Assembly (NCBI GenBank): GCA_024291935.2
Contig: CM044308.1
Coordinates: forward strand, 119,066,501-119,130,500
DNA: 64,000 nucleotides
Reading direction: 5' to 3'
DNA from: Okapia johnstoni
Lineage: Eukaryota > Chordata > Mammalia > Artiodactyla > Giraffidae
Shown: positions 44,991 to 56,185 of the stretch, in pieces
Layout: each line of letters begins with the position of its first letter
Numbering within the stretch: the first letter of the stretch is position 1
Position numbers and translations under genes: made by a program
The notes under the pieces: generated by a model
Told to the model about the DNA's origin: nothing
The model's database searches: none
What the model saw: only the letters and a program-made list of their open reading frames with translations

Positions 44991-47900
44991 CACTTTTCTA
45001 TCTCTGTTAAGTGGTGTTTTTTCCAGTATTTGAGTCATGCATGAGATCTGTGGTTGTATGAAGTGTTTGGAATCCTGGTTTCTAGAGGAAACTCTGCTAC
45101 TAACCAGCTCTGGTGACTTACAGCAACTGCATTTAATCTTTTTTTAAGATTATTTCCAAGATCTTTTCCAGAGGAAAAAATGTAATATGTTCATAATTTA
45201 TGATGCTAATCTCATTTAAGCAAAGTAAAGTCATATTATAGATATTAGAGTTCTCACCAGGAATTTTTTTATTTCCTAATGACATCTGTGAATTAGGTAT
45301 GGAAATCATTGAGCCGGGGGTACAGATTCGACTTGTTAATAAGCAGACCCATACATAATCTCCCTCACATTGCTGCAACGAAATTATCTTCTAAACTTTT
45401 ACAACTAAGCGTGAACAATTTGTGTTTGAGATTTTGAAATAAGTCCTAGGCACTGGAGTCCTCGTCCACCTCCACTCATTTATTATTTCTGCGTTAAGGC
45501 CTTTCTTCCTTGAGGCCTGTGAGCCCCCAGGCCTTTTCAGCATAGTGGTCTGCACTTCTCTGTTTTTCTTTCCCTGGGAGTGCTGATTAGTGACTTGCGG
45601 TGTGGACTCTGATTTATCGCAGACCAGAGCTGCCCCTTAGGGGCTGAGCAGAAACACTCATGAAGGAGCCCTGATTAAAAAGAGTGGTAATGAAGACAAA
45701 TGTTTCAGAGGGAGTTGAGAGAAAACCAGTCCTTGGCATTCCCCATAGCTCCTCTGAGCTTTTGAAAAGGACATAGTGGTAGCCAAAGGAAATATTCCTC
45801 CTTTGTTGTTTATTTCTTATGGCACTGGAAACATTTTTCTTTTCCTCCTGGGTGTTCTAATTCTCACTTGTTAACTGCTTTTCATGCAGGGTGCAATTAA
45901 CCCCTGGCAGATTCCTCACTGGGTTCCCCTTATAGCCACTCCATTCCCAAAGTAGTTTTAATGCTTTGACCTATAGCCATTTTTTAAATTCTTCAGATTT
46001 GACGCTTTTGCCTAACTTCTTAGATCATTAAATCACACTTCAGGTTTTTTTATCTAGTGCTTTTTACTAAATTTGATGTTAGGTACCTATAATCACCTCC
46101 CCTTCTTCTTTTCACAAGATAGAATGCCAGTTAGCACAAGGGCCTACTCACTTGCTAATTTTAATTACAACTAGGTCAAAAGTTCCAAATCTAGGGTTAT
46201 GTCCATAACTCAAGACACTGTTCCAAAATGACTTGAGTCTAGGTGGAGTTGTTGCAAGTAAGTGTCATTGCTTGTTCTGGGTCTCTGGTCATCTACCAAA
46301 TCAGTAATCTTCCCCTCTGTGGCCACGTGAGCTGTAATCCATTGCCCTAGGTCAAACCCAGACAAAATTCTGTGTCTTTTCAGAAGATCCTGTAACACTG
46401 GAATTCATGTTAAGGATATAGATGTTAGTGACAGGCTTACACAGTGAGTTTCTGCACTCCATCGACTGGTCAAAATACCATATCCAGAACTAAATTTAGG
46501 GAGGGAGAGAGACAAAGTACCCTGGATACCATGAAGTATTGTGGTAAGAGCAAATCAGTACACATGTACCTGGTTAGTGTGCTGCATACTTTGTTCAATG
46601 CTAAGGAGGCAAGCTGGAGAGAAGGAAAGACAAAAAGCAGGAGATACAGCCAGAGCCCTGCCCCGTCAATAAGAAGCTCCAGAGCAGATCTACATGGGTT
46701 AACAGGAAAATATCAAAGAATTCAAGCAAAGTTCAAAAAAATGCCACCACCCTGATTGATCTGTCTCTAGTAAAAGGTTCTGTTTCCAGAAGTAAGTACT
46801 GGTTTCTGATCCAGTCAAGTGGACTCCTTTTTGTGGAAAAAGTCTCAGTGTGTTTAGGAACCCGTCAAATATCCAAAGTTAAAGGAAAAGCTAAGTAGCG
46901 TTCAATCAGATGAACAAAGCTGATAAAAAGAATCCTTAGAGTGAGAGGAGCCTTTCAGGTTACCCTTATGGCCTTTGTACTTTTGCCTTAAGGCAAAAAC
47001 GAAAACAAAGAACAAGAACAACAAATTACGAGCTTCATGTTCTCTGATACAAGGGGGAATTTGCAATTATCCCATTCTCTTGAACTTATGAGATTAAAGA
47101 TCAATGTTAAAGAGCACTCGTTGAGAGAAGCCTTGGGTAGAACCTTTCACACTTGAGATTGTTTCTGTTGAGGTTCGGTCCCTCTGAACTCTTCCCCAGC
47201 TATCAAGGCAAGGTCAAGGGCTGAGTCTAGGCTAAATGATGTCAAGTGCAAGGGCTATAAGGCAAGGCCAAAAACTGTTGCAGCTTATCTGGCAACAGAT
47301 GAAGATTTAGGCAGTTGGAGTAATTGCCAAGTTCGTAGGATGGCTTTCGGAGCATGCTTCAGGGTTGTGGAATTCCATGCAGATTTAAGCCATCTGACAT
47401 GACTTCCATGTTAACCGCAGAAGAAAGAATCTTTCAGTAATTTCCAAGACTGAACCAAATTCCCCCTCAAGTACTGATGGACTCTTCTGGTCTTAAATAT
47501 GGGCGTACTGTTCTTTATTTTTCCTGGCTTCAAACAGGCATATTAAGATTTCATGGATATCTGAATCTTTCTTTGAGTATCTGGGAACACATCAGAGAAA
47601 CCAGATAGAAAAGAGGGAAAAGGAAATAGGTTATTTCCTTAGCCCTTTGAAGCAAATGAATTGGAAGGGTGCTTTCTGTTACATTCACTGGCCCACAACT
47701 GCTTGGAATCTCCAAAAACACCATCTTTTGTTCCTGATTGTGTAATCTTTAACAAAGCATTTCACAGACATATTTAGCAGGTTTTTACATATGTATTCCC
47801 AAGATCCATGGGACAGAGTTGGAAAAATTGAAGCTTTGGAAGACTTATTAAAATATTTTGAAGTTGTGGTATACACTAACGAAAGAGTCACACAAAAAAA

Positions 47901-48085
47901 GGGAGAGGTAGTTTGCCTGATTTGGAAAATAAATATTTTAAATGGTCTGCCTCAGTCCAGTATGGCCTGGTAGTATGGTTAGATAAGAGTCACATTCAAA
48001 ACAAATATGGGGCACCTTACACACATTTCTTCAAAAGATGGAAAAAAGAAATAAAATTTCATGGTAGGAAGATTAAAATCAATAA
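44991..48085. other. Unassigned stretch, possibly containing an unrecognised old element
   Basis: About 3.1 kb without a repeat I can name. The composition from about 46200 to 47680 is more balanced and purine-rich than the flanks, with broken short frames (46444-46755). It could be an old LTR-type element or simply unique DNA. No primer-binding site or polypurine tract was identified. Confidence 0.35.
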
Positions 48086-48087
48086 TA

Positions 48088-48265
48088 ATAGTGAACATTT
48101 ATTGATTTTAAAAGTATGTGCTGGTCACTGAACTCAGTACCTTACAGCATTATCTTATTTAATCTCCATTTTATAAATTAGGAAATCAAGGTTTTGGCAG
48201 AATTAACTGAGCTAATGGGCTGGTGTCACCAGGACTTAAAACCAGGCATGTTCAACTTCAGTCTA
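48088..48265 (-). mobile_element. MIR SINE remnant
   Basis: Antisense MIR order: gtgaacatttattgatttta, tatcttatttaatctccatt, ttataaattaggaaatcaag and ggacttaaaaccaggca. Confidence 0.65.
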
Positions 48266-48436
48266 TCCACTTGTATAGTATATAGCTGGATCATGCAATT
48301 TCTAGATTCTTTTGGTTCTTGAATTTTTGAAAAGTATTTAAAGTTGGGAGAATTCTGTTGTGGTGAAGCATTTAGAGAGAAGCTGAAGTAGTGACTGTAA
48401 AATATTTTGTGTTAATGACACCTGACCTTAGTTAGG

Positions 48437-48755
48437 GCTTCTCAGGTAGCTCAGTTGGTAAAGAATCTGCCTGCAATGCAGGAGATCCCGGTTCAATTCC
48501 TGGATTAGGAAGATCCACTGGAGAAGGGATAGGCTACCCACTCCAGTATTCTTGGGCTTCCCTGGCGGCTCAGCTGATAAAGAATCCTCCTGCAATGTGG
48601 GAGATCTGGGTTAGATGGCTTGATTGGGAAGATCCCCTGGAGAAGGGAAAGGCTACCCACCCCAGTATTCTGGCCTGGAGAATTCCATGGACTGTATAGT
48701 CCATAGGGTTGCAAAGAGTTGGACACGACTGAGCGACTTACACTTTCAACCTCAG
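48437..48755 (+). mobile_element. Bov-tA SINE with duplicated head (tandem form)
   Basis: A first head and partial body (48437-48554, gggcttctcaggtagctcag to ctccagtattctt) runs directly into a second complete Bov-tA (48555-48755, starting gggcttccctggcggctcag). The junction is exactly at the cttgcctgg position of the Bov-A body. I recall this tandem form as recurring in ruminant genomes, so it may have retroposed as a unit. Confidence 0.88.
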
Positions 48756-49726
48756 TGAAGCGTATATTATATACCAGGCACTATATAATTAAATTACAAA
48801 CAAATGAATTAATCCTCAAAACAATCCTTTTGACATATGATTATTGTCCCTAAGAAAAATCATAATTATCCATAAGAGTCAACCACATCAAAGATGTGAA
48901 TGACAGTTGTTTAGATTTGAAATGACTTTAGTTATAATAGTACACCACTGTGGCTATTAAAAATCATAAAAAATTGGAATCAGGAAGAAACAAGTTTTTT
49001 AAAGAAATGTTTCTCCAGGTTATTATGTTGTATATTTCTCTTACAGTTTTTTTTAAATAAAACATTTTTAAATTGACTAAAAGTGACATATTTTCTTCAC
49101 AATCGAATCTATGTTATCAGACCTCTCTCTCTTGAAAATTAAAGGTAAATGGTTTCCAGTAGTTTAAAATTTCTAGAATTTGCCTTGGAATAATATCAAG
49201 ACTAAGATAGTGAGAACTCCTAACCTGTGTTTCAGGTGCCCTGTGTCATACCTCTCATACTGACACGATGAAGTATTGGGTTTTTTTTCCTTCATTGTAA
49301 CAGATGATTATAAATATGGGGTTGTTTCTTAATAGCTGGTACTTTTTTATCACTTAGCCCTAATTCGCTTATTTCAAGGACATACTCTGTCAGTACTGGG
49401 GAGTTAGTTTAAGGATGACTTTGCTGCAGTGATCAGATTACATTAGTGTCAAGTGCCCACTAATTATGAAGAAATTTATATCTGCATTAGGTAAATGTCA
49501 TTTCACCACAGTAGCCTGAAATGAGCTTTTCATTCTTTTAGTTAGCATACCACCTCATTGTAAGTATTGCAAGCAAGCTGTGGACAAAACTTAGGCCCAC
49601 ATCCATTTATTCTTTAGCAGGAATTGCTAAAAGACGGTCAGTCTTTCCAGAGATCTCAAGAGAAATGTTCTGTTTCGTTTTTTATCCTATAAGCTGACTT
49701 GTCACCTTGAAGTCCTGTGTATTCAC
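48756..49726. other. AT-rich sequence, nothing recognised
   Basis: No repeat or open frame that I can support. Confidence 0.4.
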
Positions 49727-50035
49727 TCTAGCAGGACTTGGCAAACTTGCTTATGTACAACCCACAGATAAAGAATGGTTTTCACAGTTTTATTGGTAGG
49801 AGAAAATTAAAAGGAGAAGAATATTTTATTAACCTAGAAAATTATATGACATTCAAATTTGAGTACCCATAAATAAAGTTCTAAAGGAAGATAGCCACCT
49901 TCATTCGTTTATGCATCATCAATGGCTGCTTTCTCCTCGCTGTGATTACCAAGCTGAGTAGTTGTAGCAGAGACCATGTGGCCTAAAGATATTCCTATCT
50001 GGCTCATTACAGAAAGTTTGCATTGACCACTGATT
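49727..50035 (-). mobile_element. hAT-Charlie element
   Basis: Starts at caggacttggcaaacttgct and ends with the complement-like cattacagaaagtttgcatt, so the ends form a diverged inverted repeat. Internal blocks: attatatgacattcaaattt, cccataaataaagttctaaa, tcattcgtttatgcatcatc and gtagcagagaccatgtggcc. Family is Charlie-like; subfamily not assigned. Confidence 0.72.
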
Positions 50036-50059
50036 AAAAGATCAACTCCAAATTCTTTC

Positions 50060-50660
50060 CTAGCATGGCATACAAAATCACAATGATCCGGCTCCTGTGT
50101 AATCTTCTATTCTCTCATTCTCTCCTGAGCTCTCACCATTCTCAACTCCTAGAATCTTCTTAGATTCCAACATGCTTTCTGCATATCAGCATTGTTTCTG
50201 TCCTGTTCCCCCTACATGAAATCACTCCTTTCCATCCTAAGTACTCCTGGCAAATTTCTGTTTGTCTTCCAATATGTTTTGACTTAAGCGTCCTCTTCTC
50301 TCTGCAACTCTAGCCTCCTGTGCTCAGTTTCCACCTCGCACTCTTTCACCAGACAGTAAGCTTCAGATAGATACTGTCTGTTGTTCATCTTTGTATCCCA
50401 ACAACAGGTTTCTTAACATAAGCACTATTGGCACTTTAGACTGGATAATTCTTTATTGTAGGGCTGTCCCATGCACTGTAGGATGTTTGACGACATCCCC
50501 GGCTTCTATCCATTAGATAGCTTGCACCTATCATGATAATCAAAAATGTCTCCAAACATTTCCCAGTATGCACTGGTGGGCAAACTTGTCCCTGTTTGAG
50601 AACCACTACCCTAGAACCTTATGTAGTCATAGCCCTTAATGGGTGCTGGATAATGTTAAA
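50060..50660 (+). mobile_element. L2 LINE 3' region, interrupted by MER20
   Basis: The cytosine/thymine-rich L2 3' region includes tctttgtatcccaacaacag. The L2 end appears to resume after the MER20 as gtcatagcccttaatgggtg and ctggataatg. Old and diverged. Confidence 0.55.
50408..50612 (-). mobile_element. MER20 (hAT-Charlie) element
   Basis: Nearly full-length MER20 on the minus strand: ggtttcttaac at the left, actggataattctttattgt, ctgtcccatgcactgtagga, aatgtctccaaacatttccc, and ttgagaaccactac at the right. About 205 bases, close to the family length. It lies within an L2. Confidence 0.8.
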
Positions 50661-50919
50661 TTATGTATTAGAAGACTTGATGCACATTGATTTATACACT
50701 TCAAAAGGATGATTTGTATAATGTGTCAGGTATTTCTCAGTAAAGCTGTTTTTTTAAAAAGAGATTCAGTTTCCTAATAGCTATTATTAATGGCATTATT
50801 ATTGTGAGGGTTGTCTTTTTTTTTTTGGTCTTCTATAGAAGGACAGAATAGTTGCCAGTGCAACTGATTGTGTCACATACTGTGCTACTTAATGCCACGT
50901 ATACATTATCTTCTTGTTT

Positions 50920-51119
50920 TAAAAAAATTTTTTTTGATATGGACCATTTTTAAAGTCTTTATTAATTTGTTACAGTATTGCTTCTGTATGTTTTGGTTTA
51001 TGTTTTGGTTTTTTTGGCTACCGAGGCATGCAGGATTTTAGCTTCCTGACCAGGGATCAATCCACACCGTCCGCATTGGAAGGTAAAATTTTAACCACTG
51101 GACTGCCGGGAAAGTCCCA
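50920..51119 (-). mobile_element. CHR-2-type SINE, long-tailed variant, antisense
   Basis: Left tail complement (ttaatttgttacagtattgc, ttctgtatgttttgg) and right head complement (accactggactgccgggaaa). Same subfamily as 27371-27562. Confidence 0.85.
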
Positions 51120-51199
51120 CCTTTTCTTCTTTGATACTGATCATGATCGCTTGGGAAGTTGACCTGATTTTTGCTTCTTTCTTTTTTTGGTACATTCAG

Positions 51200-51320
51200 A
51201 TGCAAAACGATTCAGTAACTTGCTCAAAAGTCATGTAACTAGTGAGCATGTATGAAGGACTACAGGACTCAGCTCTTGTCTGGTTTCAAAACCCATGTTT
51301 GTATCACTTGACCATGTTGA
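51200..51320 (-). mobile_element. MIR SINE remnant
   Basis: cagtaacttgctcaaaagtc, atgtaactagtgagcatg and caaaacccatgtttgtatca follow the antisense MIR pattern. Confidence 0.55.
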
Positions 51321-51763
51321 GTACACTAGCCAGTTTTTAGCCACAGGAGGTATATCTTGTTGGTTAGGTGAAAATACATGTATCTATCAAGACAGTATGT
51401 TTGTGTAGCAGATGTGAGCAGTTTCTAAATAATGGGAGGATTATTTTTGTTCAACATGCCAATCACTGAGGTTCTCATAGGTGGAACAGCCTGCATACTT
51501 TATGGACCGTGGTGGAGTTTTTGTTTTGTTGTTGTAGTTTTGTTTTCTTTGATTCTTCCAGGGGACCACTTTTTTTTCTTTCTTATTTTTGGATCCTGAG
51601 GCAGTGGGAAATCTATCCTGAAACATCATAAAGATTTGATTTTCAGCCTAGAAATAAAAAAAGAAAATTGACAGGTGGCAGTATCAATTTTTTCACTTTG
51701 CCTTAAAACAGTGAAACTAAAGCAAATATGACCTGTAAGACTGGTCATCCTTAGACTGGAACT

Positions 51764-51962
51764 GTACAGTAGAACTTTCTGTGATGATGGAAAAGCACTA
51801 GATTCTGTGCTGACCAATATGAGAGCCACGTGTAGCCTTTGAGCACTGGAGATACGATAAATGTAACTGAGTAACTGAATTTCAGATTTAATTATGATTA
51901 ATTGAAATTTAAATAGCCATTTGTGTCTAGTGGCTATCAGATTGGACAGCCCAGCTTTAGAA
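51764..51962 (+). mobile_element. MER3-like hAT-Charlie element
   Basis: Blocks in order: gtagaactttctgtgatgat, gattctgtgctgaccaatat, gagcactggagatacgataa, tgaattt...taattgaaatttaaatag, and tggctatcagattggacagc. About 200 bases, near family length. Confidence 0.72.
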
Positions 51963-51964
51963 GT

Positions 51965-52560
51965 CTTCGCTTTGATAAAACCACAAACCTAAGCTTAACC
52001 CCAGCAAATATCTTAGGGGTCAGGGACCCCAGTTTCAGATTGAATAAAGAGAGTCCACTTTTAGATTGAATAATTTACCAGTGTTGAATAATATGGAGAG
52101 TATAGGAATATCTACTTTCATGGTACAGTTGAAAAGGCTATTGTTACACTACAGCTGTGTGACTTGCAGAAGGACAAAATTACTCTGTAGGGGATATACT
52201 TGGGGTATTACTTCAACATTTATAAACATTTTCTAGTAAGCAATTTTCAGTTTTTATTTGACTTTATTGTTAATAAATTATCCATCTAGGGGCATTGTTG
52301 AGACATTAAGAAATAAAATGGATCGTCTGGTGTATTTGATTGTTTTAGGTGTTTAAGAATTATTATTGGAGTAAGAGACTTGCTTTGGTGAAATTCTAGA
52401 ATTTTTACCATAATCTTTGTTTTTTGGCTGTTGGTCCAAATGACAGTTATATTTACGAATACAGCAGGAAACTAATAAAATTCTTCTTCTTTGGGTATAT
52501 TGCTTTCAGAAGATACATTGTTTTGAAATACTTTTCATACTCATATTATTTTCATCATGA
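51965..52560. other. AT-rich sequence, nothing recognised
   Basis: No repeat or coding signal that I can support. Confidence 0.4.
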
Positions 52561-52561
52561 T

Positions 52562-52777
52562 GTGGTAGTGGTGGTTTAGTCGCTTGGGTGTGTCTGACAC
52601 TTCGTGACCCCATGGACTGTAGCCTGCAAGGCTCCTCTGTCCATGGGATTTCCCAGACAGGAATATTAGAGTGGGTTTCCGTTTCCTCCCCCAGGGGATC
52701 TTCCCAACCCGGGGACTGAACCCAGGTCTCCTGCATTGCAGGCAGATTCTTCATTGACTGCACCACCAGGAAAGCCC
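52562..52777 (-). mobile_element. Bov-tA SINE, antisense
   Basis: From gtggtagtggtggtttagtc to gcaccaccaggaaagccc. Only a short atgatg is shared at both flanks, so the target duplication is uncertain. Confidence 0.9.
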
Positions 52778-53034
52778 TAATTATGATGCTGAGTATAAAA
52801 ATATTAAGTTGTAATATTTTCATCAGCAATACATTCATAAAAAGTAGAAGAACACTTTATTTCAAACACCACCCTAAATTAGCTGTAATTTTTGACAAGT
52901 TATATTTAGACTCATCTTTTGCTTTTGCTTATGTGTGTTCATTGCATCTATTAAATCTAGGAAAAAAGCAACTCAGTTATAATGGAGACAGAGATGAGTT
53001 TGATTTTTGGACTCTCAAGAGTTATTATTTTCTT

Positions 53035-53255
53035 TTTTTAACTTTTTATTTTATATTGGAGTAAAGTTGATTAACAGTGGTACAGTGTTTCAGGTGTACA
53101 GAAAAGTGATTCAGTTATACATACACATGTATCTATTCTTTTTCAAATTCTTTTCACATTTGGTCGTTACATAATATTGAGCAGAGTTCCCTGTGCTATA
53201 CAGTAGCTACTGTTGGTTATCTGTTTTAAATATAGTAGTGTGTATGTCGATCTCA
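53035..53255 (-). mobile_element. L1 3' UTR fragment, antisense
   Basis: tatattggagtaaagttgat, tacagtgtttcaggtgtaca, gttccctgtgctatacagta and tagtagtgtgtatgtcgatc match the cetartiodactyl L1 3' UTR, as at 1312-1545. Confidence 0.78.
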
Positions 53256-53488
53256 AGTGCCACTTTAGAACTCGAACTGGAAGGTGGTGACAGAAAGTGG
53301 TTCGTGGTATAGGAAGGACTGAAGCCTGCACATGTGCTTTGGCACATGTGTTTGTATAATACTCATGCTTAGATTTCCCCCGAGGTCAGTTATATTTTGA
53401 AAGTACATAGAATATGCATTTCTGCTATATTAAAAATGGATAACCAACAAGAGTTATGGTTAGTTTTTTATTTATATCTATTTTGCCC

Positions 53489-53630
53489 TACTGCTGGAGT
53501 AGGAAATGGCAGCCCACTTCCAGTATTCTTGCCTGGAAAATTCCATGGACGGAACCTGACCGGGCTACAGTCCATGGGGTCGCAGAAGAGTTGGACACAG
53601 CTAAGCGACTGAGCATGCGCTCGCGCACGC
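53489..53630 (+). mobile_element. Bov-A-type SINE with CpG-rich tail
   Basis: Bov-A monomer (ggagtaggaaatggcagccc to cagctaagcgactgagc) with an unusual tail, atgcgctcgcgcacgc. Flanked by a perfect 9-base duplication, attttgccc (53480-53488 and 53631-53639). Confidence 0.88.
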
Positions 53631-53639
53631 ATTTTGCCC

Positions 53640-54320
53640 AGCAGTTACCTTGTGTTAATTGCTAGTGATTGGAGTTTTGAAATCTAGATGCATTCTTCAC
53701 TTGATACTAGTCAAAAGGGCAAGAAACGTTAGATTCATTCTCAGAGATTGCGCATTATTCTCCTTAGGGTTACAGATGACCTAATCTACAAATTTGGAAG
53801 ACTTAAAAAAAAATAAGCTTAAAGGTATTTTTTTTCTTCTTCCCTATTTCCCAACTTGCTCCTTAAGGAAGTGTGATGAAATTAAAGATGTCTGTGATCT
53901 GGCGGAAAGAGGTTCACAAACACTGTTTCCATATTTGTGGTTTTGGTGTTTCCTCCTGCACATGTCTTCCTTCTTCAGTTTCTTACTGGGTCAGGAGAGA
54001 ATTGGCTGCTCTTTTGGGGTAATGCGTGTATATCAGATGGGCTTTGTGGGGGTTTCGTCTGTAGCAGAAACCACGAAGTCCAGGAGTTGGTGAGCCAATT
54101 AAGAAATTCCCTTTGAAGGATTCCTTGTATGGACTGCTTATCAGAAAAGATGTAAATGCTATTATTGATGATTTTCTACATATCAAATATGCAGTACAGT
54201 TCAGTGTGATTAAGTCACAGTGCTCCATGCTCTGAGGGGTACAAAAAAAAGTGAAAAGGGGATGATCTTTAGAAACTTGGAATTCAGGGGATAAAGATCG
54301 AACTCTAGTGACCATAGTTC
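53640..54320. other. Unique sequence, nothing recognised
   Basis: Open frames 53794-54093 (plus) and 53983-54315 (minus) overlap and show no domain. Confidence 0.4.
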
Positions 54321-54329
54321 AAGACAGCT

Positions 54330-54770
54330 CAAGTCCTCTTGGAGTACAAAGAAGGGAAAGACGAGCTCTAACAGGGTTGAATAGAGACAGTTGTATGGAG
54401 AAAAAAAATGACCACTTGAGCTAAAATTTGAGGAATAGGTAGAATTTTGATGGGTGAAGATTCGGGAAAGGGACTCCTATTGACAAGAAACAAAGGTACC
54501 AAGGCAGACACATACTGAGTAGCTTGAGGACAGACTGAAATCTGCTTTGAATATATAGGAAGGGACATATGAAGGGAAGTTTGGAAGCTTCAACTGTCTA
54601 GGGAGGTCAGAATCAGACTGTGAAAGGAAAATGCTGGTGAAAGAGTTGGGATAGAGAACAAGGAATGAAAAGTTTTTGAGGTGGTGAGTGATGTATTTAG
54701 GAAGATTATTCTAGCAGCAGGATTAAATAGATGTAGTAAAGACTAAAGAGAAGTAACCCTGTTAAGTGGT
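54330..54770. mobile_element. Possible ancient interspersed repeat
   Basis: A purine-rich plus strand with ccacttgagctaaaatttga, acagactgaaatctgctttg and gaagattattctagcagcag resembles a very old, widespread mammalian repeat type. Family not assigned. Confidence 0.3.
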
Positions 54771-55718
54771 TATCACAGTCAGCCATTTACCTGGTAATCA
54801 TACCAACAGAGGCTTGATTTGTTAAACCACATAAAAGTTGCTAATCTTCCTCTCTTTTTTTTTTTCCCCTGAAAAAATTCCGCTCTGGCATTTGGCCATT
54901 TTAGCATAACCTTTGTATAACTTTGGAATGCAAAAACAGAGAGAGAAAAGCATACACTCACTTAAAAAGTCAACAGAAAACTTCTAGTTTGTGCTTTTTG
55001 ATTAATAGGTAGAGAGTTCTTACATAAGACGTTGATGTTGTTCTTTTCCTTATTAAATGACTGTATGACATTGGGCACATTACAGATCATGATGTAGTGA
55101 TTTGATACTGCATGATTTAAGATACATTTTTGTTCCGATTTGCAAGTGTCCTGACAAATGTTAAGCAAAAAGCATGCCTCCCCATGACCTTTGTTCATCT
55201 GAGTGATTTTTTTCAAAAGCGTGATTCTGAAATGGTTCAGGCATGAAGCCAAGTGAGAGACCATTGCTGCCACTGCTACTTTCCATCGTGGGTACTGTCA
55301 CTTCTTGGCTTTGCTATGGTTCACCTGAGCAAAGGTGCTGGGCTGGTTCATTTAGACAAGGCAGCGAGCATTCATCCCCCTCTATCCTGAGTCCTTAGCC
55401 TGGTGTATAAATATTACACTCTTCAACCAAGGCTGTTTACATTTGTGTATGAGACATTTGATTTTTAAAGGATCAACAGTTATAAATAGATTGAAGCACC
55501 TTTATTTTAGATTATGAGCTGATTGCAAGTTCCCATTAAACAATTACACTGATATACTTAAGTTCTTAAAAGAAGTTTGTTGAGGGTTATGATTTATTAA
55601 AATGGAGTATTTTTACTCCATTTCTTTCTTCACTTCCTCCCTTCTACCTTATATGTAACCTCCTGTCATTATTGATATTTATCACATGTAAGATTCTCTT
55701 GCTTAATTCTTTAAAATG
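54771..55718. other. Unique sequence, nothing recognised
   Basis: Minus-strand frame 54962-55273 (103 codons) has no recognisable domain. Confidence 0.4.
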
Positions 55719-55719
55719 A

Positions 55720-56185
55720 GCTACCATTTATTAGCTATTCTTGGCTAAGCACTCTACACATATTATTTCATTTAATCTTCTCAACAGTTCTATGAGGGAG
55801 TTATTATTATCCCAGTTTTTGAGGTGAGGAGGGTAGGGACTCAGAGAGGTTAAGTAACTTGCCCAAAGATACAAAGCTAGTAATTGGCAGAGCCAAATTT
55901 AAAACCAGATCTGGGGACTTCCCCTGGTGGTCCTGTGGTTAAGAATCTGCCTTGCAATGCAGGGGACACAAGTTAGATCCCACATGCCACGGGGCAACTA
56001 AGCCTGTGCACAGCAACTACTGAGCCAGCGTACTCCAGAGCCCATGCGCCTCGACAGAAGACCCTGCATGATGCAACAAAGATCTCGCGTGCTACAACTA
56101 AGACCCGATGCAGCCAAATAAATAGATATTAAAACAAAATCAGATCTGTTCGATTGAAGCTGATGTCTTAACCACTATACTTCCT
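55720..56185 (-). mobile_element. MIR SINE, well preserved, split by a CHR SINE
   Basis: Antisense MIR: agctaccatttattagctat, cactctacacatattatttc, actcagagaggttaagtaac, ttgcccaaagatacaaagct, aattggcagagccaaattta, then after the SINE tcttaaccactatacttcc. Most of the MIR length is present. Confidence 0.85.
55914..56135 (+). mobile_element. CHR-1-type long tRNA SINE inserted in MIR
   Basis: Head gggacttcccctggtggtcc, gttaagaatctgccttgcaa, then acagcaactactgagccagc-type units and a aaataaatagatattaaaac tail. A 13-base duplication with one mismatch: aaaaccagatctg (55901-55913) and aaaatcagatctg (56136-56148). Confidence 0.93.

Noticed and set aside
46200..47680. Endogenous retrovirus
   Set aside because: No LTR pair, primer-binding site, polypurine tract or retroviral protein motif could be identified; left as unassigned.
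47791..47973. 60-codon frame (D-P-W-D-R-V-G-K-I-E-A-L) considered as an exon of a phosphatase-like gene
   Set aside because: Resemblance is vague, the acceptor and donor are poor, and no key catalytic residues are visible.
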